Below are positions 46,201 to 61,200 of a stretch of DNA of 64,000 nt, one piece after another. The notes under the pieces were generated by a model. It did not search any database, was not told where the DNA came from, and worked only from the letters and a program-made list of their open reading frames with translations. This stretch comes from Roseovarius sp. MMSF_3281. Its GTDB lineage: Bacteria; Pseudomonadota; Alphaproteobacteria; Rhodobacterales; Rhodobacteraceae. The translations under genes and the position numbers were made by a program. Location of the stretch: positions 62,001-126,000 of the forward strand of contig NZ_JASHIM010000002.1 in assembly GCF_030733685.1 (NCBI RefSeq), written 5' to 3'. Each line of letters opens with the position of its first letter. Within the stretch, counting starts at the first letter, position 1.

Positions 46201-49200
46201 ATGCGTCTGAACCTTGATTGGACGCTTGATCGCGACAGCGCCGACCGGGCCAGTTGGGTACTGCGCGATGCAGAGGGCGGTTTCGTTGCCAGGGCCGATT
46301 CGGGTGACGAATTGACAGATGTCGAGGTGCCGAGCGACGGGCGATTTTACCTGATATTTGAGGGTCCGGTTCTGGGTGCGCGGCTGCGTACCGGGGCGCG
46401 GCCCGTGGCCGGTGCTGACCTTGACGCGCCAGAACCCTTTGCGCCGCAGCGCGGGCAGGGGCGCGGCGATGGGCAGCGTGCCTTGCAGTTCGACGGATTG
46501 TCGGGGGTCAATATTCCCGGCGCCGATATTGGTGCGCTTTCGGGCGATGCGGTGACCTTGGAGACATGGGTGCGGATTGCGCAGGAGCCTGAGCGGCCTG
46601 CGAACCTGATGACGCTGCGGGGGCAGGGCGGTGGCGCACTGACGCTCAATTTGGGGGGCCAGACGCTGCGGGCCGAACTGACTGAACCCGGCGGCATGGA
46701 GGACAGCGTCGCGGGCGGTCAACTGGAGGCGGGGCGCTGGCATCACGTGGCGGTGATGCTGGACCGGACCGAAGGTGAGATGCGGCTTTATCTGGATGGC
46801 CGTGAGACTGATCGGGAGGCCGTAGCCGCGGCGGCTTTTGCGCTTGACGGGCCGCTGACAGTCGGCTTACCGACAGGGGCAAGCGCCGGTTTCGAGGGCC
46901 GGATGCAGGAGGCGCGGGTATGGTCGCGTACACTGTTACCCGGAGAGCTGGCCGGAACTGCCGTGGCAAGCACGCCGGGCCTGGCGCTGAGCCTTCCGAT
47001 GCTGGAGTCTGGTGGCCCCACGACGACGGATGCGGGCGGGACCGCCCATGACATCCGGCGCGTCCTACCGGGTGCGGCGAGCGCGCGGATCACGGCGCAG
47101 GGCGACATGGCAGAGTTCAGCTTTACGCTGGACAGCCCGCAGTTCGTTTTTCTGGAACCTTTGCTAAGCCGCAATGCGCGCATTTCCTTGCGGGGCGCGG
47201 GCGGTGAGGTGGCCGAGTATTTCTGGGGTGCCGACGGTTACGACGACATTGCCCGCCATTTACCGGCCGGGGATTACACGGTCGAGGTATCCGGGTTCAG
47301 CGCCTTGGGGCCGGTACATATGCGGATGCTGACGCTTGAGGACGCGACCGATATCGTACCGGGCACCCCGGCCACGGTTACACTGCCGGATGCGCGGGCC
47401 GGGGCGCTACTGAAGTTCGAAGGCCGTGCGGGGGACGATCCGATAGTCGATGTGACGGGCGGCAACCCGCGTGTAACGGTGTTCTCGGAAGGGCCAGCCG
47501 ACGGGCCGCTGGGCCGTGTGCCGGTGGAGGGTGCCTTGCCCACGGATGGCACCTATTACATCTATATCGACGGGCGGCTTGACAGGACGGGGGCGCGCAG
47601 CCTTGACGTCAATCTGCGGCGTGGCACCGATACGCGGTTCGATCTGACACCCGGCGAGCCAGTCACGGGGACCGTTCCGGAGGCGAACGGAGCCACGCAC
47701 AGCCATGCCTTCACGCTGAACGCGCGGGGGCTTTATGCGTTTGACCTTTTGGCGCAACATGGCTCGGGCCGCATGACCCTGACGGGGCTGCAGGGCGAGG
47801 TGCTGCAACGCTCGCTTTCGGGGATCGAAGGGCGCGGGGCCGAGCGGCTGCTGGACCTGCCGGCGGGCGACTACCTGCTTCAAATTGAAAAGTTTCGCGC
47901 CGACGATTCTGCGTTGGACTACAATTTCGTGTTGCGCGATGTGGCGACCGTGGAAACCGGTATCCTGCTGGATCAGACCGTGACGGGCAGTGTTCCGGAG
48001 GCGGGTTACGGGATTGCCGTGCGCAGCTTTACCACGACGGGGCGCAAGACCGTGGCGCTGGATTTCGACACATCCAGTGGCGACGGGTTTGCCGGCGATG
48101 TCTCTCTCATCGGTCCCGGCGGCGTGGAGGTGCTTTCGGAAGAGAATGCTTCTGGGCGGTATGCCCCCTTGGTCCTCGAACATCCGGGCACCTATCGCCT
48201 GATCTTTGCAGGGTCGAATTTCGAGACCGGCGATCCCGTCACGCGCGGCGATTACGAGGTGGTCGTCGAGGATCTGAGCGAGGGGCCGTCACTGGGCGAA
48301 ACCGCGGTAGATTTCGACACCCCCGGCATTCCTTACGTGACGCTGAACGACGAAGGGTTGCCATCGGCGCTGGTGGACCGGGGCGGTGGCGACCGTTTCA
48401 TGCGCCTGATCAACGGCACCTCGCCCAACAGCCGGAACGCGATCTTCTTTGACAGGACGCAGGCCGCCGGTTTGGCCACACAGGAGATCGCCTTTGATTT
48501 CCGCATGCGCCCGCAAACGGGCGCGCCGGGGCAGGGTGATGAGATGGTGTTCGCACTGCTGCCCGCGCGAAGCTATGGAGATGGGGGACCGGCGGAGTTT
48601 TTCTCACCGTTCGATGTGGATGACAACACGCTATCGCTGACCTTCGATGCCAAGTCCGACTTTCGCAATGATGTCGGCGATAACGGCGTGGTGTTGCGGG
48701 TGGGTTCTGACGTTATTGCGCGTGTTGATAGCCCCGGTGTCGACCTCACGCAGGAAGATTTCCAAACCGCCGTCCTGAGCCTGACCGCATCCGAGGGGGG
48801 CTCGCGCCTGAGCTTGACGGTAACCCCGCAAGGGGGCGCGGCGGTAACGGTGCTGGATGATGTTTATGTGCCGGGGTATGCGCCGGGCGACAGCCGCATG
48901 GCCTTTTACGGCAGCAGCGATAGTGACACGCTGGATATCGACCTTGACAATATCTCGCTGACCGGAACGCCCGGCAGCGACAGTTTCGCGCTGGGCGATC
49001 TGGTCAGCGGTGCCATCACCCAAGCGGGCGGCGCGGATCGCTACCGTTTCGAGTTGACCGAGGAGAGGCTGGTTTTCGTCGATATCACTGCGGGGGTGAG
49101 CGGGCTGGATTGGCGGATCAGTGGCCCGGGCCTGCAGCACAATGGCAAAGACCTGCGGTCGACCGATTACAGTTCGTTCAACTACGGCTCGACCGACCGG

Positions 49201-52200
49201 GGGCCGGTTCTGGCGCTGGGACCGGGGGCTTACGAGTTTACCATCGAGAGTCCCTATTCCGGCACTGGCTCTTACGAATTTCGGCTGCACGATCTGCAGG
49301 CCGCGCCGGAGATCGCGCTGGAGGAGGATGTACAGGTCACGCTTGACCCCGGTAGCGCGGCGGTCGCGCGCAAGATCACCCTGACCGAGGGGCAGCAGAT
49401 TTACGTCGATACCACGGCGACCAGCGATACAAGCACCGTCTTGCGTCTGCTGGACCCCTTTGGCCAACCGATCCTTGGCACAAGTTCCCGGATCGACCGC
49501 GACATCGGCTATCATACCGTGACCCATACCGGGACATACATTCTCTTGTCCGAAGGGCCGATCAGCCGAGCCGAGCCCGCCACCTTCGATTACAGGGTGC
49601 GGGATGCCTCACCCGTCGAGTCGGACCTGACCCTTGGAGAGACCATCGAGGCCGCTTTGGCTCTTGAAGGTCGTGTCCATCGCTATGACTTTACAATCGA
49701 TGCGCCGACGACGGTTCTTGTCGATGCGCTGGAAACCGACCTCTCGGGGCGTTGGACATTGCGTGACGCGCAGGGCGCGCTGATGACGCGCGAGTTTCGC
49801 GACACCTCGGCGGGTTTTGGCCGTGATCCGGCGAGTTTGCGCCTGGCGGCCGGTGACTATTCGCTCGACCTGGTCAGCGAAGACCCTGACGCGGGCACTG
49901 CGCGTATCCGGTTGCTGGATTTCGCCGATGCGCCCGTGCTTAGCGCGGATGCAGCCCTGACCGTGACACCCGCGGACCCGTTGGAGGCCACGCTTCTCAG
50001 GCTCGACCCGGTGCCGGGACGGACGCATGAAATCGACTTGTCGACTTTGAATGCTGACGGTTACAGGATGCTGCTCGACGCGCGCGGGAGGATCGTGGCC
50101 CGGTCGCAGGACCTTGACGAGGTGTTGACCGGGATCGAGGCGCCGGATGCGGACGCACACTACCTGCTGATCGAGCCGGACGACTCGGTTTTCGGTAACA
50201 GCACCGACACGCGCGAAGTTCTGATGACCTCCCGTGCGCCAGCCATCCAGATCGCGCCGGGTGATCCCGTTTCCGCGACCCTGGCCGCGGGGTCGGTGCG
50301 TGACTACAGTTTCACTTTGGATGAGGCGACGGCCCTTGTGCTGGACAGTCAGCGCGACTTGACTGGTGCGGGCTGGAGTATCGAAGGGCCTGCGGGCGAG
50401 ATAGGCACGGGCAGTTTCCGCAATTCGGCCACGTGGCTGCCGTTGCCGGCGGGGGAGTACCGTCTGCGGGTCACCGGCGGGACCACGGGCGGCGATGTGG
50501 CCTTCCGCCTGCACGATGCCGATACGGCGCCGGAACTGCCCACCGGAGTGGTGCGCGACGAACGTCTGGATCCGGGCAGCGGGGCGTTGCTCTACGGTTT
50601 CGACGGAAGCGCCGGGGAGGCGGTGACCCTCGACGTGGTGCAGGCCCCGAACGACCTGTTCTACGAAATATACGGTCCCGACCGCGAGCGTATCACGGCC
50701 AGCCAGCTGGAGGACAGCGGGCGAATCGTGCTGCCGCAGGACGGGCGCTATACGCTGGTGATCCGGGGGCCGAGCGATGCCGCCGAGGAGACCCGCTCGG
50801 CGCGGTTGGCGCTGTATGCGGCGCTTGATTCCGCGCCGGTGCCGATACCCGAGGCGGGCGCGACGGACGGCCCCGATCTGGTGGTCGAAAACCTTGCGCT
50901 TGATGATCCGGCCAACCTGACGGCGGGCGCATCCGCGACCCTGCGCTGGACCCTGCGCAACCGTGGCACTGAACCCGCCTCGGGGCAGGCGGCTGACCGT
51001 TTGGTGGTGCGCAACGCGGATACCGGCGCGCTTGTGCTTGACCAGTCGCTGGCGCTTGATTTGTCGACGGGGCTGGCGGCGGGCGGTACCATGTCGCGTA
51101 GCCTGACAGTCGTCCTTCCAGAAGGAGACGCGGGGGCGGGTGAATTGGAGTTTGTGCTGACCACGGACGAGGCCAATGCCATCGCCGAGGTGGCACCGGA
51201 CGGGCAGGCCGAACAGAACAATAGCGCGATGGTCACCGTCACTTCGGCGTTGCCGCGCTTTGCCGACCTGGTGGTCGATCAGGTGACCGCCCCCGACCCT
51301 GTCGATTGGCAGGCGGGCCAGACCGTCACCGTGACATGGCGCAGCCGAAACGCGGGGTTGGCGGAGACCCACGCGCCATGGACCGAGCGGGTGATCCTCA
51401 AAGACGATCGCGGGCGCACTGTCAGCAGTTCGGATATCGCGGTGAGTCAGCCGCTGCCGGTCGATGGCAGCGCCATGCGTAGCGCCAGCCTGACCGTCCC
51501 GGACCCGGCGACGGGCGAGTATAGTTTCGAGGTGCTTACCGATGTCGGCGGGGTGATCCAAGAGGTCAACTCCGGCGGCACCGGGGAGACCAACAATACC
51601 GGCAGCACCGGGCGCATCTATGCCCCCGATATTTTGCCCGAGGATTTCCGCATCGACGGAGAACTGCGGGCGGGCGATCCTGTGACCCTGCGCTGGACGG
51701 TGCGCAACGTCGGGTCGACCGATGCGCCGGCCTATACCGACCGGCTGGTGGTAGAGGATGCCGCGGGCAACGACCTGCTGGTGACCGAGGTGCCGGGTGC
51801 GGCACTGGCCGCTGGTCAAAGCGCAGAGCGCAGCGTGACAATCGACCTGCCACTGAATGCCGCGGGTGAGCTGGAGTTCGAGCTTGACCTCAACCGCGAT
51901 GCGGCGGGTCAGAGTGGATTTGACGAGATCGCCCAGAACGGCGGCGCTGGTCGTTATGACGATGCGCGTCTGACCGAGATGGCCCTGCCGCCGATGCGCG
52001 CCGATCTGAATGTTGGTGCGCCTATCCTTCCGTCTGATGCCATCGCGGGTGCGCCGGTGACGCTGAATTGGACGGTCACGAACGCGGGTCCGGTTGAAAC
52101 GCGTAACGACGCTTGGGTGGATCGTATCGTGCTGTCGCCCGATGCCACGCCGGGTGGCCCGGACGAGGTGGTGTTGGCCGATGTGCCGCGCAGCGCGGCA

Positions 52201-55200
52201 CTTGGCCCCGGGGAAAGCTATGAGGGCCAGGCAACGGTGACCCTTCCCGCCGCGTTGGACGGCACCTATCATGTCTATGTCGTCACCGATGCCGATGCCA
52301 CGCTGGACGAGCCGGGCACCCGCGCCGACAACACCGGACCGTCGGCGTCGTTGTCGGTCAGTGCGCCGCAATCCGATTTGTCGCTGGGGCCGATTACCGG
52401 CACGCCGACAAGACTGTTTGCAGGGGGCACGGTCGATATCGCCTGGAGCGTGAGCAATGCCGGCCCGGACGCGGCGCAGGGCTTCACCGACCGCGTGTTC
52501 CTCAGCGCGTCCGGGGTGCTGGATGCCGATGCAATCGAAGTGGCGGCGGTGGCGCAGCAAGGGGCACTGGCCGCCGGGACGACGGCGCAGAGACAGATCG
52601 CGATCGACCTACCGGGGCAGTTGACTGGCCAATACAGTATCATCGTCGTGACTGATGCCGATGGCGTGGTGTTCGAGGACGGTAATGAGGCCGACAATAC
52701 ACAGCTTGCCGCCGAGCCGCTGCAGATCGCCGCGCGTTCGGGGGCCGATCTGGTGGTGTCGGAAGTGCAAGGCCCGGCGCAATTCGCTTATGGTGAGCCC
52801 TTCACGGTCAGTTACACCGTCACCAATGCCGGGTCGGTGGCGGCACGCGCGCCATGGTTTGACCGGGTGGAACTTCTGGACGCGGATACCGGCGATGTGC
52901 GCGATGATCTGGACCCCGTGGTGCGGCGTAATTTCGACCTGTTGCCGGGCGAAAGCTATACCGGGACCCTGACAGTCGCCACTTCGCGGGCGCTGGGCGA
53001 CGACCGGTTGCGCATCGCGGTGCGTAGCGATGCCGGTGACGCGGTGTTCGAGGCGGGACTGGAAGCGAACAACCTTGGCAAAGCGCAGAACGTCAGCCGG
53101 GTGGGACAGGTGCGGCTGGAACCGGATGGATTGCGCGCGCCGGACAGTGCAACGGCGGGTGAGACGCTGCGCGTCGAATGGGACGTTGCCAACAACGGTA
53201 CCGCCCGGGTCGCCGGCGGCTGGACCGACACGATATGGCTGAGCCGTGACGACAGTCTGGATCCCGAGGATGACATCCGTCTGGCCGATATCACCCGTGA
53301 TGATGTGACGGAATTGGCGGGTGGTGGCTCGGTCACGCGCGGGGCGGATATCGCCCTGCCGCTGGAACTGGATGGCAGCTATACGCTCTTTGTCGAAATC
53401 GATAGCGACCTCGATACGCCGGATACCTTCCACGGTGACAATACGGCCTCGCGCGGGCTGGATGTCAGCCCGGCGGCCACGCCTGACCTGACGGTCGCCG
53501 ATATCAGTGTGCCGGAGATCGTCTTCGGTGAGACAGCGCCGCTTACTGTTTCGTGGACGGTGCGCAACGATGGTGCCGCCGAGGCGGCGCAACCCGGCGT
53601 TGAGACAGTGCGGATCGTCGATGCCGAAGGCAGGGTGATCCAGGACCTGGGCCGTTTCGAACGTCAGGGCACCTTGGCCGTGGGCGAAAGCGCCACCCGC
53701 ACGGAATCCTTCAACCTGGACCTGCGTTGGGGCGATTACCGTGTGGAGGTGGTGATCGATGCCGAGGATGCGGTCTTTGAAGGGGATGATGTCGCGCCCA
53801 ACAATGGATATGCGGATCTGGCAGTAAAACTTCGCCCGCATGGCGATTATGCTCTGACGCGGCTGGAGGGACCGGCGCAGGTGGAGGCCGGCGGGCGGCT
53901 TGAGCTTTCGATGGAGGTGGCCAATGTCGGCGAAACGGTGATCCCGCTGACCGGGGCGCAGAACGCCGATCCAAGCAGTTCCGCAAGCATCTATGTCAGA
54001 CTGTACGACGCGGCCTCGGGCTCGCGCGTGCCTTTGAGCGGTCGACTGTTTCCGCTCGGCGGTGCATTGGATGCCGGGGCGCGTGAGCAGCGGCAGGTGG
54101 CCTTTGACCTGCCGGTACAGATCAGCGGCAATATCCGGGTCGAGGCGGAAATCCAAAGCGACGCCTATGAGCATACCGCGACGGCCAACAACAAGCGCGC
54201 GCTGTCATTGGATGTGGCCGCGGTGCCCGCGCCCGACCTTGCCGTTAGCGGCCTGATCCTGCCGCAGGAGGCCGAGGAGGAGGGTACGGTCAACGTCGAA
54301 TGGACGCTGAGCAACAATGGCCCGGTGCGCGCCGAGGGTGAGATCCGCGAAATCCTGCGGTTCGAGGCGCCCGACGGCACATCAGGCCAGAGCCTGAAAA
54401 ACATACTTTCAATCGACCTTGATCCGGGCGAAAGCGTCGTGCGGCGCGAGACGGTGACCTTGCCCGATAGGTTGACCGGCCCCGTCACCGCTTTGCTTGA
54501 GGCGCAAACGTATGAATTTTCGAGTGGCCGCAGTAATCTGGTCTACGAGGCCGATGCCACGCTTGCCGACAATGTGACGACGGCACCACTGGAGATCACG
54601 GCGCGCCCACGGTCTGACTTGCAAGTCACTGATATCGTCGCCCCCGACACGGCCACGGCGGGCGATACGATCCAAGTGGAGTTCGACGTGGCGAACCTTG
54701 GTGTCGCTGCCGCCGAACTGGCGACGAAATTCGGCAACGATCGCTGGATCGACCGGGTTTCGCTTTCGGCGAGTGACGACCCCGACCAACGAAGGGTCGT
54801 GTCGGCGCAATCCCAGAACGTGACCGCGCTTGACCCCGGCGAGAGCTACCGCACGGGGCCCATGGAATTGACCATTCCGCGCAACGCAGGCGGGACGCTC
54901 TACCTGATCGCCGAGGCCGATACCGGCGACAAGCTGGACGAGGGCGACGCGGGACAGGTCAACAATGCCCTCGTTGTACCCATCGAGGTGGCGCCCTTGC
55001 CCGCCGCCGATCTGGTGGTGTCCGAGGTTTCGGCCCCGTCGCAACTGGTCTGGGGGGCTTCGGCCAACGTGGATTATACTGTCACCAACCTTGGCGACGG
55101 TCCAACTGATGGCGGCGACTGGACCGAGCAGGTTTGGCTGACCCGAGACAAGAACCGCCCGCGCCCCGGTGCCGAGGGCGATATCCTTGTCAAGACGCTG

Positions 55201-58200
55201 ACGCGCAGCGGTGAGCAACTGGGCGAATTGGCGGGTTATGACCGCAGCGTCACCTTCACCGTGCCTGAGCAGATCGAAAGCGGCGTGTGGTATGTTATGC
55301 CATGGGTCGATGTGTTCGATGTCGAGCGCGAGGTGACGCTGTCCGACAACGTCAATCCGGACGATCCGGCGGAACTGGATGGCAACAACTACCGTGCCTC
55401 GGCCCCGGTGTCCGTGGTGGGCCGGGTGGAAGGTGTCACCGACCTGCGGGTCGATGATTTTGCCGCCACGCCGGTGGCGGGAGAAGACCGTACCTACATC
55501 CTGTCGGGACGGGTGACCAATGCCGGACAAGAGGATTTCGAAAGCGGCAAGTGGGGCTTTGACATCACCCTGTCGGAAGGGCCGACCGGCACGCAGAGCG
55601 CCTTTGACCTCTATTCCGTGGGCGGGTATTTCGCTACCGATACCTCGCCCGATCTTGCCGCCGGCGAGAGTTACGATTTCGAGCGCCGCGTGGTGTTGGG
55701 CCCGCATGCAAACGGCAGTCATTTCGTGCTGCGCGCCACCATCCCCGAGGGCGACCCCACACCGATCGACAATGCCGCCCGTGTTCAGGACACCGTGGTG
55801 CCGCAGGTCGCCGACCTTGAGGTCACCGATATCACCCTGCCGCCCGAAGGTGTCGTGGGTGGTGAACTGACGATCCGCTATACCGTCACCAATCAGGGCA
55901 GTGAATCCACCGGGACCGCGACCGAATTCCTCTATGATCAGTTCGGCCTGACCGACACGGCCACCCCGGGTGATCCTTCGCGGCTGGAGGTGGCCTTGGG
56001 CCGCGCGGTGCACGCGCTTGACGCGCCGCTGGCCCCCGGTGAAAGCTACACCAAGGAAGTGACTTTTGACGTCCCCGAGCTTCTGCCGGGCGATTACTAT
56101 GTGACCGTTCTTTCCAATCGCGGCCCGTCCAAGCCGCTCAACCGTGACACGGTCGGTTACTTCGATCCGCAAACCGGCGATCCGGTACCTTCACAGCGGG
56201 GACTGCCGTCAGGACTGGCACAAAACTATTTCAGCAGCGCCTACGAGCCATTCCCGGTCAACGAGGCGCGCGCGCCATTGCCTTTGGTGGTGCGCGGACC
56301 GAACCTGAGTATTTCCGACATAGACGTGCCCGCCGACGTCAACGCGGGCGAGGATTTCATCGTCAGCTATACGGTGACCAACACCGGGGTCGATCCGACG
56401 CCCGAGGATCTGACGTGGATCGACCGTCTGGTATTGTCGCCCGATGTCACGCTGGATCGTGGCGATTATGCACCGCGCGGACCGGACCGGGTATTGGGCC
56501 TCGCCGGATATCTACGCAAAGACCCATTGGCACCGGGCGAAAGCTATCGCGCCTCGGTGCGGGTCCGGATGCCGGCGCTGGCCGAGGGGCCGATGCAACT
56601 GCTGGTGCTCACAGACGCGCGGGGCGAGTATTTCGAGGGCTTCAGGGTGGGTGGCGAGTCCTTCATCCACCCCTCGCTCAAGGGGGTGTTTCCCGGTGAT
56701 ATGTCGGGACGCGTCAACGAATATACCGGCGAGGCCGACAACGTGGGGGCCGCCCCCCTGAATGTCACGCCGGTGCCGCGCCCCGATCTGGTGGTCACCG
56801 ATTTGAACGCGCCGGACCGGATCGTCGCGGGCCGGGAGTTCGCGCTGGATTTCGAAGTCACCAACCAAGGCGGCGACATGGACCCGCAGCAGGTCGACTG
56901 GACGGCACGGGTTTATCTGTCGCGCGACGGGGTGTTGGACGAAAGCCAAGACGTATTTTTGGCCAACATGACGCGCAAGCCGCTTGATGCTGGTCAAAAG
57001 CTGCGGCTTGAGGGCGTGCGGCGTATACCGCCCGATCTGGCCGAGGGTGGCTGGACCCTGATCGCGACCGCCGATTACGCGCGCACCGGCGATACAGATG
57101 GCGGCGTGATCGAGACACCGGCGGGCGAGACCAACAACATCGCGCGCCGCGATGTGGTGATCGAGCCGCAGCCGCCCGCCGATCTTACGGCGGATGACAT
57201 CACCGGGCCAACCACCTCGCGCGTCGGCGATCCGGTGACGATCCGCTGGACAACCCGCAACGAGGGGGCAAGCGGCACGCCCGAGCAGTTGCAGGGGCGC
57301 GACGAGGATTCCGTCACTGTCACCTCGCCCGACGGCAGCGTTATCGTGATCTCGGGTCTGGGCGGCTCGACCACGCGGCGTGCCGGTTGGACCGATGCGG
57401 TTTATCTTTCGCGCGACAGCATATTTGACCCGGCTGAGGACGTGCTTCTGGGCAAGGTGCGCCAGACCGGCGCGCTAGAACCGGGCGATACACGCGCCTC
57501 GCAACTTGATGCGACGCTTCCGGGGCTGGACGCCGGACAGTGGCGCATCCTGGTCCGTAGCGACATATTTGGCGAAATCAGCGAAGAGGCGGGTGAGACC
57601 AACAATCTTGCAATCGGGGCCGACGCGCTGCGGGTCGATGTGGACGTGCTGACGCTGGATCAACCTGTGACGGTCAATCTGGAACCGGGGCAAGAGCGGT
57701 TGTTCAGGGTCGATGCGCCCTTTGGCCAGACGCTCGACGTGACCATGGAAGGGGAGCAGGGCAAGCCCGCGGGCGATCTTTTCCTGCGCCATCTCAAGGC
57801 GCCGGACACCGCGCAGTTCGACGCTGCCGACCAGCGTCGCGTTGAGGGCCGGGCGGCAGCGCGCGTCGATGGGACCGAGCCGGGCAGTTACTATGTCTTG
57901 CTGCGTGGTGTTGAGGGCGGGGCCGAGCAGGTCGAGCTTTCCGCGCGGTTGGTGCCACTCTCCATCGACCGCGTGACCACCGATCGGCTGGGTGCCGGGC
58001 GTTATGTCACGACGCGTATAGAGGGCGCGCAACTGGCCGAGGGTGCGACCGTGCGGCTGACGCGGCCGGGGTTTGCCGCCTTCGAGCCGGTGGCGATCAG
58101 CCGTCCGGATTCGGGACGCATCACCGCCACCTTCGATTTGCAGGATGCGCCGCATGGTCTTTATGATCTCAGCGTGACCAACCCGGACGGCGCGCGCGCC

Positions 58201-61200
58201 TCGGTGCCTTACCGGGTGCTGATCGAGCGGGCGATCGAGCCCGAGGTTGCCGCCGGTATCTCGGGTGCGCGGGTTCTTCCGGCTTGGGATACGGCCTATG
58301 ATTTCAGCATGCGGGTGCGCAACCTGTCCAATCTGGATGCGCCCTATGTCGTCTTCCAGACCTTTGCGCCCGAGATGGGAACGAATAGCGAGGTGCAAGG
58401 CAAACGATATTTCACGCCCGAGACCGGGGTGCGCGGGCAACCGGGGCCCGATGATCTGGCTTGGCCGGTTCTCGACCCCGATGTTCTGCACAAGGGGCGG
58501 CATGTCGCCACCGGGATGGTTTATGGTCTGGCTCCGGGTGAAAGCGCGGCTTTTGGCACGTCCCTCGTCGTTTACGAGGACGTGATGAACCCCACGGAGG
58601 GTGAAATCGCCGCCATGCCGTTCGATTCATGGCTGGGTATCTCGGCCACGCCGCTTACCCGGGCGGAATTTGTCGAATACCAAACCGGTGTGGCGCGCGC
58701 TTTGGCCGAGGCGATCGTGGCCGACGACACCGCCGATCCGGGGCTGGCCGCACTGGCGGGCGATGAGGATCTATTCACGCAGGTCTACCTTGCCGGTTTG
58801 GAAGAGGCCGGTTTGTTGCGCCCCGAAGGCGAGGTACCGCAAGCGCGTGAGAATCCCTTGGTCGCCTCGCTGTTGGCGGTGGTGGCCGGAGGCGCGATTG
58901 CTGGCCCGGTGGGCGACAGTTATGGCGCCGGGGCGGTGACAGAAGGCGGCGCGCGGGGCTTTTTCGACGACCTGCTGCGCTATTACGGTGGTGATGAGGG
59001 TGTGCAGGCCGCGCTCGAAAATGCCCGAGATCCCGGCCCTGTCGTGCAAGAGGTCGATGACGAGCCTTTTGAACCGCCCAAGCCTGATGCGTCGGAATAC
59101 GACCTTGGGACATCGGCCGACGCGGCCTTACGTGTTGTAAATTTCTTCATGCGGCCGGACAGCCTAACAGGCATTGATCTGAACGGCTCCGGCAGCGGCG
59201 CGTTGACCGAAGAGCAAGAGGCACTGGTCAACCGTCTGGGCCCGGGGTCGTTGGCCGGAGACAGCCAGCAGGCGTTGGACCTGCGCGAATTCCTCGTCGA
59301 GGCGGGACTGTCGACAGGGCAGGTGGTACTGAACGGGCCGGACAGGTCACAGACCGGGGGGCTTGTGCCTGCGGACAGGGCGCTGCCCTATCGTCTTGGG
59401 ATCGTCAACGATGGCAAGGCGGTCCGTGAAATGCGTGTCGTGGCGCCGGTTGACGCGGCCCTTGATCCGGCAAGCCTTGCCTTGGGCGATATTCGTCTGG
59501 GCAGCCTGTCGCTTGACCTGCCGACCGGGCGCAGCAACTTCCAGCGGGATTATGATTTCACGCAAAGCCGCGGCTTCATCCTGCGGGTCAGCGCCGCCGT
59601 GGACCTGGCCGATGACACGTCGACCGCGGCGACATGGCTTTTTCAGGCAATCGATCCGGCAACTGGCGAAGTCACCCAGGATGCCGATATCGGCTTTCTT
59701 TTGCCCGGCGAGACCGCCGAAATGGACTGGAGCCTGCGGGCGGCACCGGCCGACCTGTCGGGCGCCGATATCGAGGCCAGTGCCCGCGTATTGATGAACG
59801 ATCGCGTGCCGCAGGACGCAACGGCGCTGACCACGCGACTGGATGCACGCGCGCCCGACACGGTGCTGGATGTGACCGCGCTGGACGGTGACCGCTATCG
59901 CCTCGATTGGCAAGCCTCGGACGATCTTGAGCTTGCGCATGTCACGCTTTACGCGGCGCAGGATGGCGGCGCTTTCCGTATCATCGAAGGCCGCACACCC
60001 GAGGCCGAAGGCACGCTGTTCTTCCAAGGTGACGAAGGCGCCACTTACGAGTTTCTGGCCTTGGCCACCGACCGCGCGGGCAACCGCGAGACGCCGCCAC
60101 TGGGCGCGCAGGCGCCCTTGGATGGCGGCGCGGTCGATCTGGGCGCGCTCACCGAACAGGAGCAGACTTCTACCGATCTGCCTGTTGTTCCGCCTGGTCC
60201 ACCGCCGACGAACCCGTTGTTCCTGACCGCGCTGGAAGGGCGCGAAACGCCCTTCCTCACCGATCTGGCGGCCTCGGAATATGGGCGTATCAACGCGCCC
60301 TTCGCCGCCGAGGCGGTGGCGACGGGTTTTGCAGGGTCCGGAAGCGGTTTGGGCCCCCTGGCGCTGCTTGAGAGGGTGGATGGCACGATCTGGGTCTCGG
60401 GGGGCGAGGCGCGTAACCGTCTCTGGGCGCTTGATCCCGATCACGGAGGAGGCGCACCGGGCGCGCCGCTGAGCACCCTCGATGCGCCGCTCTTTTCCCT
60501 TGCTGAAGGGCCCGAGGGGCGCGTCTGGGGCATGACCGGCGAGGAGCTTGTGGAACTCGATCCGCAAAGCGGCGAGATCATCGCACGCCATGGTGCGGGG
60601 CTGGGTACCGCGCTGGCGGTGCATCCCACCGATGGTACCTTGGCCGTGGCCGGCCCCGACGGCATCTATCGCTTTGATCCGGAAAGCGGTGAGTTTACCC
60701 GCCTGAGCCGCGATCTGGACCTGCGCGCCACCTCGCTTGATTACGATGATCAGGGCACTCTATGGGCGATCAGTTACCCCGACCGTGGCCGCGTCGTGCG
60801 TCTGGCTGACGATGGGCGGGCCGAAACGGTGTATCAATCGGCCAAGGCGCTGGATTCGCTAGCCTTCGGGCAGGAGGGGACCGCGCTGGAAAACCTGTTG
60901 GTGATCAGCACGAATGACGATGGCGCGGACGGGGGCGGGCAACTTCTGCTGCTTGATCCGGGGTCCGGACGCGTCGCGCCGGTGGCCGGTGAAGGCACGC
61001 GGGGCGATGCCGTGACCACGACCGCCGAGGGCGAGATCCTTGTCAGCCAATCGGGGCAAGTGGACCGGGTCGAGCCTGTGTTCCCACCGGTTCTGGAGGA
61101 AACGCGGCCGGCGGCGCAGGGTGTTGCGGTGGCGCCCTTGGCCTTCGTGGAACTGACCTTCGATCAACGTATGCTGGCCATGGATGCAAGCGAGCCGGGC

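Noticed and set aside
49609..52560. A 983-residue open frame on the minus strand, and several others of 300-600 residues under the giant gene
   Set aside because: They are high-GC shadows of the plus-strand frame: rich in Arg, His, Gln and Gly, without domains, starts or ribosome binding sites, while the plus-strand frame has clear domain repeats.
50869..57620. CRISPR or recent DNA tandem duplication as the source of the repeats
   Set aside because: The repetition is at protein-fold level with variable spacing and low nucleotide identity; no direct short repeats with spacers are present.
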